A DNA stretch of 64,000 nt, from positions 416,325 through 480,324 of the forward strand of contig NZ_LKEH01000027.1 in NCBI RefSeq assembly GCF_001642795.1, read 5' to 3'. Both the position numbers and the translations under genes were made by a program. Under the pieces are notes generated by a model that saw nothing but the letters and a program-made list of their open reading frames with translations, was not told the origin of the DNA and did not search any database. Source of the DNA: Pseudomonas viridiflava (lineage in GTDB: Bacteria > Pseudomonadota > Gammaproteobacteria > Pseudomonadales > Pseudomonadaceae). The stretch's first letter is position 1; each line of letters begins with the position of its first letter. Below, in pieces: positions 1-8,886 of this stretch.

Positions 1-346
1 GAATCGCTTCGGCCTGTTTGGTGCGCTCGTCAGTGATGTACATGCCCGAAATGATGGTGTCGAAGCGGTTGGCGTTCAGGCCCAGGATCAGGTTCGGAAA
101 GCGCGTGTCGACGAACTCCACTTTCAGGCCGCCCAGCTGTTTGGCCAGCGCAGCGGAGACATCCGGGTCAAAACCGACCACCTTGTCGCCGTCGTAGGAC
201 TCGAACGGCGGGTAAGAAATCTCCATGCCGACCTTGAGCGTGCCGGGTGTTGCCGTAGGCGCTGCATGAGCGGCACCGGCAAACAGGGTCAGACCCAGAA
301 TCGAAGCGGCAAAGCGCGAAAGCGTGGTGTTTTGCATAGTAGTCAT
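1..346 (-). CDS. Amino-acid ABC transporter substrate-binding protein, N-terminal part
   Basis: The gene is cut by the window edge; only about the first 115 residues are present. Translation from the ATG at 346 (or the internal ATG at 337) gives a short basic start, a hydrophobic stretch ending in AGAAHA (a typical Sec signal peptide), then the mature start GTLKVGMEISYPPFES, which is the hallmark of the family-3 periplasmic binding fold for polar amino acids. A later segment, FDTIISGMYITDERTK, is also conserved in this family. The protein would bind solute in the periplasm for an ABC importer whose permease and ATPase lie outside the window. It starts 23 bp after the dioxygenase stop, so it probably shares that operon. 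The ligand cannot be told from this fragment. Confidence 0.85.
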   Translation of the reverse strand, partial: MTTMQNTTLSRFAASILGLTLFAGAAHAAPTATPGTLKVGMEISYPPFESYDGDKVVGFDPDVSAALAKQLGGLKVEFVDTRFPNLILGLNANRFDTIISGMYITDERTKQAEAI

Positions 347-369
347 TCCAGATTGAGGGAAACGGCAGA

Positions 370-1407
370 TCACGAAGTCACGCTCTGGTTTTTCAGGTGC
401 CCGAAGCTTGATGGCTTTCTGGCGCGTTCCGGCAGGGCAATTTGCCCGCTGGCCACGCGCTGGCGAAGGTATTGATAGGTTTGCAAAGCCTGGGCCCACA
501 TGTGCTCGCCGATGGCGATTTCCTCGTAGCCCTGCCCGGCTGCTGCGAATTGCGGCAAGGGTTTGATCAGCGTGTGGTAATCGCAGGCATAGAACAGCGG
601 AAAGGAATAACGCTCTTGTTTGACCTTGCGCACCCGGTGCGCGGTGGCCACGAAGGCCCCGCTGGTCATGACCTCAAGCATGTCGCCGATGTTGACCACA
701 AACGCATCCGGCAGCGGCGGTGCATCGATCCACTCGCCCTTTTCGTTCATGACTTCGAGTCCCGGCTGATCAGCCATAAGAATGGTGAAGCACTCGTAGT
801 CGGTGTGGGCGCCGATGCCCGGTGCGTCTTCGGCGGTGGCGTCGAACGGGTAATGGATCAGGCGAAGTTTGGATGGCGGGAAACAGGCCATCTCATCGAA
901 GTAATGCTCATCCAGCCCCAGCGCCAGGGCAAAGCCGCGAAACAGCTGACGCCCCAGGGCGAAGACAGCCTGGTAATAAGCCTGCACGGCGGTCTGAAAT
1001 CCGGGCAACGTCGGCCAGTCATTCGGACCCAGCAATGGCGTACCGGCGATCACGAGTGGGTTGTCGGCGGGCACTTCAAACCCGACATCGAACGCTTCCT
1101 TGTGGTCCGGCCTGCCCGTGCCGTACACCTCTTCACCTTCAGGCACGAAGCCCTTGTGAGTCTGCGAGGCACCGATGTAATGACGCATCTTGGCGTCGAT
1201 CGACTGGGCGAAATACTGCTCGGCGGCGCGGTGCAGGTTGTTGATCTGCGCAGGCTCGATACCGTGCCCGGTGATGTAAAGAAAGCCCACCTGACGGGCA
1301 GCCTCCCCCAGATGCTGAGCGACTGCCTGACGATCCTCCAGACGCTCGCTGAACAGCCCTTGGATATCGACCACAGGAATGTGCGTGAAAGCAGGACGTT
1401 CACTCAT
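370..1407 (-). CDS. 2-oxoglutarate/Fe(II)-dependent dioxygenase (isopenicillin N synthase family)
   Basis: A 345-residue soluble enzyme. The N-terminal non-haem dioxygenase domain starts at about residue 9 ([10 protein letters not shown]). The double-stranded beta-helix carries the iron triad H201-x-D203 (GAHTDYE) and H257 (ATAHRV), and R266-x-S268 (RYSFPLFY) to bind 2-oxoglutarate. All catalytic residues are present. I chose the ATG at 1407 because it overlaps the stop of the preceding isomerase gene as ATGA, implying translational coupling; an in-frame upstream extension would run inside that gene. The family hydroxylates or desaturates small molecules and includes plant 2-ODDs and the ethylene-forming enzyme. 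The substrate is unknown. Neighbours (isomerase, NCS1 permease, ABC binding protein) suggest catabolism of an imported nitrogen compound. Confidence 0.88.
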   Translation of the reverse strand: MSERPAFTHIPVVDIQGLFSERLEDRQAVAQHLGEAARQVGFLYITGHGIEPAQINNLHRAAEQYFAQSIDAKMRHYIGASQTHKGFVPEGEEVYGTGRPDHKEAFDVGFEVPADNPLVIAGTPLLGPNDWPTLPGFQTAVQAYYQAVFALGRQLFRGFALALGLDEHYFDEMACFPPSKLRLIHYPFDATAEDAPGIGAHTDYECFTILMADQPGLEVMNEKGEWIDAPPLPDAFVVNIGDMLEVMTSGAFVATAHRVRKVKQERYSFPLFYACDYHTLIKPLPQFAAAGQGYEEIAIGEHMWAQALQTYQYLRQRVASGQIALPERARKPSSFGHLKNQSVTS

Positions 1408-2264
1408 GACAGCGGCCTCGCGGATGGATTGAAGAAGGTATTGAAGTGCTCGCGCTCGGTACGGCCCATCCAGGCGTTGAGGCTCCACAGATCGGCGACT
1501 GGTACATCGGTAAACGGCAGGTGATGCAGATAGCCGTCGGGGCCGAACTCCGGGGTCATGGTCGTGCCGCTGTAGCCTCGCGCCTGTTGCGATGTCCAGA
1601 TGTCGGCCCAGTGCTGCTGATGAAACGCCAGCGCCTCGGCATATTCCGGCGCTGCCGGATGCGGCACCTGCGGACCCTGGTCATAACCGACCCGCGCCTG
1701 AATGTGGTGCACACGCTCAACGAAAGCGCGCAGATCGTCAGCCGGATCGTTCAACAGACGTTCGCACGTCACCACCCAGTGGCTGATGTCGCTGGTGAAA
1801 CGCAGGCCCGGTACTTGTTCGATCAATTGCAGGGTCAGCCAGGGATTGAACAGCGAGCGCGCCCGATGAGTTTCGAAGCTGCACACCAGGCCGCTGCGAG
1901 CGGCAATCTCCAGCGCCTCCCCGAAAAAGTCCACTTGCTGCGCCAATGGCCAGCGGTCGTTACCGGCCAGCACGTTGACGAAGCGCGGCTCTAGCTCTGC
2001 TGCCAGCTGCAACTTATGGGCGAAGTCGTCCAGATGCTCGGCGGGCGTGGCGGACTGAGATGGCAGCACGGGCGTCGAGGTGAACAGAATGGCGATGTAA
2101 GGCACTTGGTTGTCGCGCAGAAAGGCCCCGAATGCAGCGCGCTCTGCGCCTTCTTCAGGGATGCGGGCTTCAAGTCCATCGAAACCTGCGGCTCGCGCTT
2201 CATCCAGCGCCTGCTGCCAAGTGCCTCGGTAGCCCCATAGCGTACGAAAGAGTTCCAGTTTCAT
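1404..2264 (-). CDS. Sugar phosphate isomerase/epimerase-like TIM-barrel protein
   Basis: A 286-residue protein of the xylose isomerase-like/AP endonuclease 2 fold. Supporting segments include the N-terminal strand with [10 protein letters not shown], a DGLEARIPE motif, and metal-ligand-type segments [19 protein letters not shown] and HHIQARVG that match the E/D/H positions of this barrel. The start at 2264 has a GAGG about seven bases upstream; an ATG six bases earlier (2270) is also possible. Its 3' end overlaps the dioxygenase start by 4 bp, so the two are coupled. Members isomerise or epimerise hydroxy-keto compounds, for example hydroxypyruvate isomerase. The substrate cannot be named from sequence. 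Confidence 0.8.
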   Translation of the reverse strand: MKLELFRTLWGYRGTWQQALDEARAAGFDGLEARIPEEGAERAAFGAFLRDNQVPYIAILFTSTPVLPSQSATPAEHLDDFAHKLQLAAELEPRFVNVLAGNDRWPLAQQVDFFGEALEIAARSGLVCSFETHRARSLFNPWLTLQLIEQVPGLRFTSDISHWVVTCERLLNDPADDLRAFVERVHHIQARVGYDQGPQVPHPAAPEYAEALAFHQQHWADIWTSQQARGYSGTTMTPEFGPDGYLHHLPFTDVPVADLWSLNAWMGRTEREHFNTFFNPSARPLS

Positions 2265-2307
2265 GAGCATGCCTCATCGTCTGCGCCCGCTTGGGGAGCA
2301 GCACCGA

Positions 2308-3834
2308 TCACGAGTGGACGGAAGCCGGTTGTACCGCGTTGCTCATCGCCTTGCGGCCGAGCACCGGGTGCGCGCCTTTTGGGCCGTAGACCCCGGCGGG
2401 CTCGGGAAAGGTGCGTAGCAGGGTCAGGTACAACAGCGTCGCCAGGCCAAGTGTGATCGGCAGGCTGATGTCGATACCGCCAGCGAGCTCACCCAATGGC
2501 CCCACAAATTGCCCCGGCAGGTTGACGAAGCACAGGCCGGTCGCCGCACTGGGAATCCAGGCACCCAACCCGCGCCAGTTCCAGCCATGGTGAAACCAGT
2601 AATGCCCGCCCCGTTGACCGCGGGTGAACACTTGCAGATCGTCGGGGTGATAGAAGCCACGACGAGTGATCAGGCCCAGAATCATGATCACCATCCATGG
2701 GCTGGTGCAGGTAATGATCAGCACCGCGAAGGTCGACACGCTTTGCACCAGATTGAAGGTGAAACGGCCGATGAAGATAAAGGCAATGGCCGCAATGCCG
2801 ATCAGCAAGGTGGCACCGGCACGGCTCAGCAGGCGTGGGAAGATGCTCGACATGTCGAGCCCGGTGCCGTACAGCGCGGTGGTGCCGGTGGACAATCCGC
2901 CGATGACTGCAATGAGGCACACCGGCAGGAAGAACCACCCCGGCGAAATCGCCAGCAAGCCGCCGACATAGTTATTGGCTTCGATGTAGTGCGGTGCCTG
3001 ACTGGCCACCAGGGTCGCCGTGCACAGGCCGAACAGAAAGGGAATCAAGGTACCGGCCTGCGCGGCCAGCACCGCGAGCATGATTCGTGCCTTTGACGTC
3101 TCACGCGGAATGTAGCGCGACCAGTCGCCCAGAAACGCGCCGAACGACACCGGGTTGCTCATCGCCAACAGCGCAGCGCCGACAAATGCCGCCCAGAAAC
3201 CCGGCTGTTGAAAACTGACGCTACCGGCGTAACCCGCATCGAACGGGCCGGCGAACGCGAAGATGCCCAGCAGAAACAGCAGGCTCGACGCCCAGACCGC
3301 GATCTTGTTGACCCACAACATGAAGCGGAAACCAAAGATGCACACCACCAGCACCAGGATGGCAAACAAGCCATAGGCCAGTCCCAGGCTCAGGTCATTT
3401 TCCGGCAGACCGATCAAGCGCTGTGCGCCGCCCACCAGCGCGTCACCCGAGCTCCAGACCGACAGGGAAAAGAATGCCACGGCGGTCAACAGCGACAGGA
3501 ACGAGCCGATGATGCGTCCATGCACGCCGAAATGCGCGCCGGAAGAGACCGCGTTGTTGGTGCCGTTGAGCGCGCCGAACAGCCCCATGGGTGCGAGGAT
3601 CAGCGCTCCAACCATCACGCCAAGCACAATCGACCAGAACCCGGCCTGAAACGACAACCCGAACAGCACTGGAAAGCTGCCCAGCACTGCCGTGGAGAAG
3701 GTGTTGGCACCGCCGAAGATCAGACGAAACAGATCCAGCGGGTGTGCATGACGTTGGCCGTCGGGGATCTGCTCGACGCCCCAGGTTTCGATTCGGGTTT
3801 TGTCGGGTTTTTCGGCACGCGTCGAATGGCTCAT
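2308..3834 (-). CDS. NCS1-family nucleobase/allantoin-type permease
   Basis: A 508-residue inner-membrane transporter with about 12 hydrophobic helices. The N-terminal cytosolic segment is followed by HPLDLFRLIFGGANTFS and FGLSFQAGFWS, and later by NPVSFGAFLGDWSRYIP, which are typical of the NCS1 (cytosine, purine, hydantoin, allantoin) family. The start at 3834 gives MSHSTRAEK; a further in-frame start 15 bases upstream is less likely. It heads a likely operon with the isomerase and dioxygenase 44 bp downstream. NCS1 proteins are cation symporters for nucleobases and related ureides. Placement next to gbuA suggests a nitrogen-rich or guanidino/ureido substrate, but this is inference. Confidence 0.88.
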   Translation of the reverse strand: MSHSTRAEKPDKTRIETWGVEQIPDGQRHAHPLDLFRLIFGGANTFSTAVLGSFPVLFGLSFQAGFWSIVLGVMVGALILAPMGLFGALNGTNNAVSSGAHFGVHGRIIGSFLSLLTAVAFFSLSVWSSGDALVGGAQRLIGLPENDLSLGLAYGLFAILVLVVCIFGFRFMLWVNKIAVWASSLLFLLGIFAFAGPFDAGYAGSVSFQQPGFWAAFVGAALLAMSNPVSFGAFLGDWSRYIPRETSKARIMLAVLAAQAGTLIPFLFGLCTATLVASQAPHYIEANNYVGGLLAISPGWFFLPVCLIAVIGGLSTGTTALYGTGLDMSSIFPRLLSRAGATLLIGIAAIAFIFIGRFTFNLVQSVSTFAVLIITCTSPWMVIMILGLITRRGFYHPDDLQVFTRGQRGGHYWFHHGWNWRGLGAWIPSAATGLCFVNLPGQFVGPLGELAGGIDISLPITLGLATLLYLTLLRTFPEPAGVYGPKGAHPVLGRKAMSNAVQPASVHS

Positions 3835-3973
3835 GTGTCGCTCCAGCACCTGTCACGGTTGTTGTAAGGCCAGCGCAGGCACGCTGACCCTTTATGGCCG
3901 CCCGTTAACCCCGGCCGGAGGGTCGATCTGATTATTCTTCTGTCACACGTAATCGGTGTTCATGCCCAGAGGG

Positions 3974-4933
3974 TCAACGGCGCACCACGCCCGGCAGCAC
4001 GCACAGCATTTCGTACAGCAGATTGGCACCCAGTAGCGAGGTGTTGCCGGTGGTGTCATAAGGCGGCGACACTTCCACCAGATCGCAACCGATCAGGTCC
4101 AGCCCTTGGCAACCGCGAATGATCTCCAGTGCCTGAATGGTCGTCAGGCCGCCCACTTCAGGTGTGCCGGTGCCCGGTGCCCATGCGGGATCGATGCCAT
4201 CGATGTCGAACGACAGATACACCGGCCCGCCACCGACTTTCTCGCGCACTTCAGCCATCAAGGGCGCCAGTGACTGGTGCCAGCATTCCTCGGCCTGCAC
4301 CACCCGGAAGCCCTGCTTGCGGCTCCAGTTGAAGTCCTCGGCGGTATAACCCTGGGCGCGCAGCCCGATCTGTACCACACGTTCGCTGTCCAGCAGGCCT
4401 TCTTCCTGGGCGCGGCGGAAGGTGGTGCCATGGGCGATTTTCTCGCCGAACATGTGATCGTTGACGTCGGCGTGGGCATCGATGTGCACCAGCCCGACCT
4501 TGCCGTGTTTCTTGTGAATGGCGCGCAGGATCGGCAGGGTCAGGGTGTGATCGCCACCCAGCGTCAGCGGAATGATGCCGTGGCCGAGAATGCGGTCGTA
4601 CGCCTCTTCGATGATGCGCACGCTGTCCAGCAGGTTGAAGGTGTTGATCGCCACGTCGCCGATATCGGCCACGTTCAACGAATCGAAGGGTGCGGCGCCG
4701 GTGGCCATGTTGTACGGGCGAATCATCACCGATTCGGCGCGAATACCGCGTGGCCCGAAGCGGGTGCCGGGGCGCAGCGATGTGCCAACGTCCAGCGGAA
4801 TGCCGACAAAGGCAGCGTCCAGACGGTCCAGTTCTTCAGGGGCTTGCACATGGGGCAGGCGCAGCATGGTGGCGATACCGCCGAAACGCGGCATCTCATT
4901 ACCGCCCAGTGGCTGGTGGAAAGTCTTGTCCAC
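3974..4933 (-). CDS. gbuA: Guanidinobutyrase (ureohydrolase)
   Basis: A 319-residue arginase/agmatinase-family enzyme that would hydrolyse 4-guanidinobutyrate to 4-aminobutyrate and urea. The binuclear manganese site is complete: GGDH (H129), HIDAHADVND (D152, H154, D156) and SFDIDGIDP (D243, D245). The start MDKTFHQPLGGNEMP and the whole length match what I recall of Pseudomonas aeruginosa GbuA nearly residue for residue, more closely than agmatinase SpeB. The gene is divergent from a LysR regulator, as gbuA-gbuR is in P. aeruginosa. Agmatine or 3-guanidinopropionate activity is the main alternative. It is probably induced by the guanidino substrate through that regulator. Confidence 0.88.
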   Translation of the reverse strand: MDKTFHQPLGGNEMPRFGGIATMLRLPHVQAPEELDRLDAAFVGIPLDVGTSLRPGTRFGPRGIRAESVMIRPYNMATGAAPFDSLNVADIGDVAINTFNLLDSVRIIEEAYDRILGHGIIPLTLGGDHTLTLPILRAIHKKHGKVGLVHIDAHADVNDHMFGEKIAHGTTFRRAQEEGLLDSERVVQIGLRAQGYTAEDFNWSRKQGFRVVQAEECWHQSLAPLMAEVREKVGGGPVYLSFDIDGIDPAWAPGTGTPEVGGLTTIQALEIIRGCQGLDLIGCDLVEVSPPYDTTGNTSLLGANLLYEMLCVLPGVVRR

Positions 4934-5016
4934 GAAGGGCCTCGCGTTGTTCCGATAAATGTGCGGCCATTCTGGTGATGGCGTGGGAGCAGAAGAATCG
5001 CTGCCAGCAAATACTC

Positions 5017-5036
5017 AGTTCAGAGATTTCTAAACT
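5017..5036. promoter_or_regulatory. Inverted repeat, candidate GbuR (LysR) operator
   Basis: The arms AGTTCAGA and TCTAAACT are separated by GATT and match at 7 of 8 positions. It contains the T-N11-A spacing usual for LysR-type sites. It lies 84 bp upstream of gbuA and 111 bp upstream of the divergent regulator, where a shared recognition site would be expected. The role is inferred from position and symmetry. Confidence 0.5.
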
Positions 5037-5147
5037 ATCGCCGATTGTCGTCGGCGGCGTTTGGCAGGCATCATGTGCGACGCACAAGGCTGCTGATGTG
5101 AGTGACAGGCATCAGCCGCCGAACCAAAGACTGCCCACGGAGCGCCC

Positions 5148-6038
5148 ATGTCCTCTGCCCTGCCCGACCTGAAACTGCTGCGCATCTTCGCCAGTGTGGT
5201 ACGCCATCAAGGGTTCGCGGCAGCGCAGCAGGAGCTCAATCTTTCCACGTCGGCGATCAGCACTTACATGAGCCAGCTCGAAACCCATGTGGGGCTGGTG
5301 CTCTGCCATCGGGGGCGCGGCGGGTTCAATCTGACCAGCAAGGGTGAGCTGTTCCATCAGGAAACCCTGCGGCTGCTGGCAGAGCTCGAAGGTTTCGAAC
5401 GCTACAGCGCGGCGCTCAAGGGCGAACTGCGCGGCACCTTGAACCTCGGTGTACTGGACTCGACAGTCAGTGACCCGGCATTGCCGCTGGCGGATGTCAT
5501 CGGGGCCTACAGCAAGGAACACCCGGCGGTCCATTTGCACCTCTCGGTGCTCAGCCCCGCGCAACTGCAACTGGGTGTGCTGGAAAACCGTGTGGACCTG
5601 GCCATTGGTTCGTTCTCTACGCGCATGAATGGTTTGATGTATCAGGCGCTGTACCGCGAACAGCACTGGTTGTACTGCAGTGACCGGCACGAGTTGTTCG
5701 AGCAGCGCCGTATCCCGGCAGAAGTCATCACCCAGCAACGCATGGTCGGGCGTGGTTACTGGAGCCAGGCCGAACTGGCCCGTCACGGCTTCAAGGACAG
5801 CGCCGCGACGGTCGAGTCCATGGAAGCGCAGCTGATTCTGGTGCTGTCAGGCGCTTACATCGGCTATCTGCCGGAGCACTATGCACAGTTCTGGGTGGAT
5901 CAGAAGCGCCTGAAGGTCTTGCTGCCCACCACATTCGGGCATCAGGCCCCCTTTTCGCTGGCTCTGCGCCGCGGCCGTGTCAAAGAGCCTTTGATTCAGA
6001 GTTTCAGAGACCGGTTGAAAACCTGGTTCAAGGGATAG
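5148..6038 (+). CDS. gbuR: LysR-family transcriptional regulator, probable GbuR
   Basis: A 296-residue regulator. The winged helix-turn-helix occupies about residues 8-65 (LRIFASVVRHQGFAAAQQEL then LSTSAISTYMSQLE), followed by a periplasmic-binding-protein-like effector domain from about residue 90 to the end. An ACGGAG ribosome-binding site lies about nine bases before the ATG. It is divergent from gbuA, the arrangement of the guanidinobutyrate regulator in P. aeruginosa, so it most likely activates gbuA in response to 4-guanidinobutyrate. The effector assignment depends on that synteny. Its stop lies only 6 bp from the convergent carrier gene, leaving no room for a long terminator. Confidence 0.82.
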   Translation: MSSALPDLKLLRIFASVVRHQGFAAAQQELNLSTSAISTYMSQLETHVGLVLCHRGRGGFNLTSKGELFHQETLRLLAELEGFERYSAALKGELRGTLNLGVLDSTVSDPALPLADVIGAYSKEHPAVHLHLSVLSPAQLQLGVLENRVDLAIGSFSTRMNGLMYQALYREQHWLYCSDRHELFEQRRIPAEVITQQRMVGRGYWSQAELARHGFKDSAATVESMEAQLILVLSGAYIGYLPEHYAQFWVDQKRLKVLLPTTFGHQAPFSLALRRGRVKEPLIQSFRDRLKTWFKG

Positions 6039-6044
6039 CGCCTG

Positions 6045-7340
6045 CTACTGCTTATACCGATCCGCTGCGCGCAAATCCTCAGCCGCATTCGCCTTGTGGT
6101 TCTGCCGTTTCGCGAGCCACAGGCACAACCCGGCCCAACCTCCGGCGACCGGCAGGATCAGCATGGCAACGATGCCAAATCCGGCGCCCATCGAAGAAAG
6201 CCCCACCGACAGCCATCCGCTCATCGCGTCGCCACCCCGATACACCAGCGTTTCGATGACATTCTTGGCCTTGTACTTTTCTTCGCGACTGACCACGGTC
6301 CAGAGCACTTCCCGCGCCGGGCGCACTACGGAAAATTCAATGGCGCGGCGCAGCCCCTGCGCCAGCGCGACGGTGGTCGGCACCGGTGCCAGCGCCATGG
6401 CGGTAAATGCGACAACGGTTGCCAGCGGTAACGTGATCAGCGCACCGCCGACGCCGATCATGCGGATCAAAGGACCTGTCAGCAAAAGCTGGAACGTCAG
6501 GGTCAGCGCCGACACGATCAGATCGACGACCGCAAAGAACTGTGTCCTGCTGGCCACGTCCGAATAGCTGTCCGCGACGATACGGCCTTGCTCGAAGTAG
6601 AGAAAGGTCGCGGCGGTGGTGTGCAGGAGCATGAACAGCACCAGCCCCAGCAGGTAAGGTGAACGTGAGATCAGCGTAATGCCGGCGAGCATGCTGCCGC
6701 CCATACGGCGATCCACTCGCGAGGAATCAGCGGATTGCGCCTCGGTGCGAGCCAGAAGCGCGCGGTGGCAGCGCACTGCCAGTTCCAGTAGCACGGCAGC
6801 GGCCAGGGTCAATGCAATAGGCCCAAGGCGCGACGCCATGGTCGCAGCCAGCAACGGCCCGATGAAGGTGCCCAATGTGCCGCCCGCGGCGACAAAGCCG
6901 AACAATCGTTGCCCCTGCTCACTGGAAAACCGGTCAACCAGCACGCTCCAGAAGATCGACACGATGAACAGGTTGTATACGCTGATCCAGACGAAGAACA
7001 CGTTGCCGACCTGAACCGGCGCAACCCGGTTCGCGATCAGAACGCCGAACAGGATCATCGTCAGCGCGATGCATCGATAGATCAGCGGCACGAAGCGTCG
7101 GGTCGGCAATCTGGACACCAGCGAGCCAAACAGCGGGACCATCAGCAGCATCACCAGAAAGGTCGCGGTAAAAAGCCACTGGAGTTTATCGGCACCGCCT
7201 TCCAGGCCAAGCGCATCGCGCAAGGGGCGCACCAGGTAATAGCTGGCCAGCACGCAGAAATGGAAAGCGAAACCGAGCAATAAAGCAGCTCGCTCGCCCG
7301 GTCGCACATTGGTCCACTTCAGCGCTGCTGCGCGAATCAT
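6045..7340 (-). CDS. MFS-like / NTP-NDP exchange-type membrane carrier
   Basis: A 431-residue inner-membrane protein with about 12 hydrophobic helices and short loops. The N-terminus (VRPGERAALLLGFAFHFC followed by ASYYLVRPLRDALG) resembles bacterial proteins annotated as ADP/ATP-translocase-like or NTP/NDP exchange transporters and as MFS members. The conserved YYLVRPLRDAL segment is typical of that group. Free-living bacteria have no clear need for ATP exchange, so I do not assign a substrate. It is transcribed alone, convergent with gbuR, and shares no obvious pathway with its neighbours. Confidence 0.7.
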   Translation of the reverse strand: MIRAAALKWTNVRPGERAALLLGFAFHFCVLASYYLVRPLRDALGLEGGADKLQWLFTATFLVMLLMVPLFGSLVSRLPTRRFVPLIYRCIALTMILFGVLIANRVAPVQVGNVFFVWISVYNLFIVSIFWSVLVDRFSSEQGQRLFGFVAAGGTLGTFIGPLLAATMASRLGPIALTLAAAVLLELAVRCHRALLARTEAQSADSSRVDRRMGGSMLAGITLISRSPYLLGLVLFMLLHTTAATFLYFEQGRIVADSYSDVASRTQFFAVVDLIVSALTLTFQLLLTGPLIRMIGVGGALITLPLATVVAFTAMALAPVPTTVALAQGLRRAIEFSVVRPAREVLWTVVSREEKYKAKNVIETLVYRGGDAMSGWLSVGLSSMGAGFGIVAMLILPVAGGWAGLCLWLAKRQNHKANAAEDLRAADRYKQ

Positions 7341-7661
7341 GATCGGGTACTTTGAAGGGAAGTCGTCGGCAAGGATCTGGCTCCGTTCGGTTTATGCATC
7401 GACATTGCTGTTTTTTCAGGCTGTCTGCAAAAAGTGTCGTTCGAGGTGTTGGACCAAAACGGTTCGTCTTCGGTCGTGCAAGCGTCTCTCCGTTGATCAG
7501 AACGCTGGCTGCATCAGCTCGGATCGGGCAATAAATCCACTGGATCGGTGTATTGAGGCCATTTCCTTCCTGTGAATATGGCCCGCGTATCCGCAGCCGA
7601 TCAATCCTTCGGCTTGTGCAGGTACACCTCATCAATGCAGTGGACTTCAATCAGGTGTTCC
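7341..7661. other. Intergenic stretch, no gene recognised
   Basis: About 320 bp between the carrier gene (minus) and a small plus-strand gene. It should hold both promoters. Short open frames here have no family features or clear ribosome-binding sites, and I see no strong repeat or hairpin. Confidence 0.5.
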
Positions 7662-7886
7662 ATGCCCGACAACCCAAAGCAGGCCGATGCGCTCAGGAGG
7701 CAGCGCATCTACAGGGAGCGTCAACGTGCACAAGGATTCAAGCAGAACACCTTATGGATTCATATCGAGTGCGAAATGGAGGGCAGGATGGCTGCCAGGG
7801 AAGGAAAGCCTTTCCTGCCGTTTCTGTCGCGCGACCCGTTGAGCTGGTCGATTGGCTGGATGAATGAAACGCTGAGGTCTCGCTGA
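7662..7886 (+). CDS. Small hypothetical protein, basic N-terminal half
   Basis: A 74-residue frame starting MPDNPKQADALRRQRIYRE at 7662; the frame is open further upstream, but this start gives the compact hydrophilic product. The first 25 residues are strongly basic and probably helical (RRQRIYRERQRAQGFKQ). The second half has aromatic and acidic residues and a PFLPFLSRDPL stretch. Such a basic helix could contact nucleic acid, but I recognise no family. It is convergent with the AraC regulator and has no toxin-like partner beside it. Expression is not proven by anything here. Confidence 0.5.
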   Translation: MPDNPKQADALRRQRIYRERQRAQGFKQNTLWIHIECEMEGRMAAREGKPFLPFLSRDPLSWSIGWMNETLRSR

Positions 7887-7949
7887 TTCAAAAATAGGCC
7901 ATGGATTGGCCAACTTGTCGTAGCCGAGTGCGCAATTTCCCCTTCACCC

Positions 7950-8861
7950 TCACTGCAACCGCATGCGCTTGATGTCGCGTTGCGGCGGTTCGCCGAACAA
8001 TCGACTGTACTCGCGACTGAATTGTGACGAGCTTTCATAGCCGACCATACCGCCCGCGCTGCTGGCATCCACGTTCTGACTCAGCATCATCTGCCGGGCT
8101 GCCTGCAGTCTGAGCTGCTTCTGATACTGCAACGGACTCATACCGGTGACGGCACGGAAGTGCTGGCGAAACGTTGACGGACTCATGTACGCGGACGCAG
8201 CCAGGTCATCGACCTTGAGCGACTGCCGGAAGTTGACCTTTAGCCACGACACCGCTCTGGCAATCTGCTGGCTGGGCGACCCCGCACTCACGATGTGCAG
8301 TAACTGCAGGCTGTGTGCGCCACTCAGCAGGCGAATCACGATTTCTTCGATAATCAGCGGCGCTACGCTCTTGATCAGGCAGGGTTCATCCATCAGGCCT
8401 GCCAGGCGTTCAAGCGCATGCAGGATATTCACGTCCAGTTCATGGACAGTAATTGGACGGAATTCTTCGTCTTTCATCCGTTGGGACAATTTCAGTCGTT
8501 CCGCGACACCTACTACCATGGAGCTGTCGAAGGTCAGGATCATGCCTAGAAAGGGATGGGCAGCGCTGGCCTTGGTGACGTTCGCGATGACAGGTATATC
8601 GATGCTGGTGACCATTGATTGGCCAGGTCCATAGGACAGCACGTCCTCGCCGACCATGACCTGTTTGCCGCCCTGCAGAGTCAGACCCAGGCCCAGCCCG
8701 TAGATACAGTGCAACGGCACAGTGGCCGCGCTGCGGCGATGGAAACTGAGACCGGGTATGTCACTGAAATGGTCACCGTCGCTGCGCAGCAGTCGCGCCG
8801 CTCGTTCAGCCAGCGGGCTTGTGTCGTTGCCAACAGGAAAATGTACAGACGCTGAGTTCAT
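7950..8861 (-). CDS. AraC-family transcriptional regulator
   Basis: A 303-residue regulator. Residues about 30-185 form the AraC_N type cupin sensor domain (PLHCIYGLGLGLTLQGGKQ, GPGQSMVTSIDIPV). Residues about 200-303 hold two helix-turn-helix motifs: LKVDDLAASAYMSPSTFRQH, then SGGMVGYESSSQFSREYSRL, ending in a FGEPPQRDIKRMR tail. It lies 25 bp downstream of the XdhC-like gene on the same strand, so it may be the last gene of the molybdenum oxidoreductase operon and may control it. AraC_N regulators often answer small aldehydes or aromatics. That link is inference. Confidence 0.87.
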   Translation of the reverse strand: MNSASVHFPVGNDTSPLAERAARLLRSDGDHFSDIPGLSFHRRSAATVPLHCIYGLGLGLTLQGGKQVMVGEDVLSYGPGQSMVTSIDIPVIANVTKASAAHPFLGMILTFDSSMVVGVAERLKLSQRMKDEEFRPITVHELDVNILHALERLAGLMDEPCLIKSVAPLIIEEIVIRLLSGAHSLQLLHIVSAGSPSQQIARAVSWLKVNFRQSLKVDDLAASAYMSPSTFRQHFRAVTGMSPLQYQKQLRLQAARQMMLSQNVDASSAGGMVGYESSSQFSREYSRLFGEPPQRDIKRMRLQ

Positions 8862-8886
8862 TAGCTTTCTTCCGGATTCAACACGA

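Noticed and set aside
442..1524. A 360-codon plus-strand open frame opposite the dioxygenase
   Set aside because: Shadow of a gene whose catalytic residues are all intact on the other strand.
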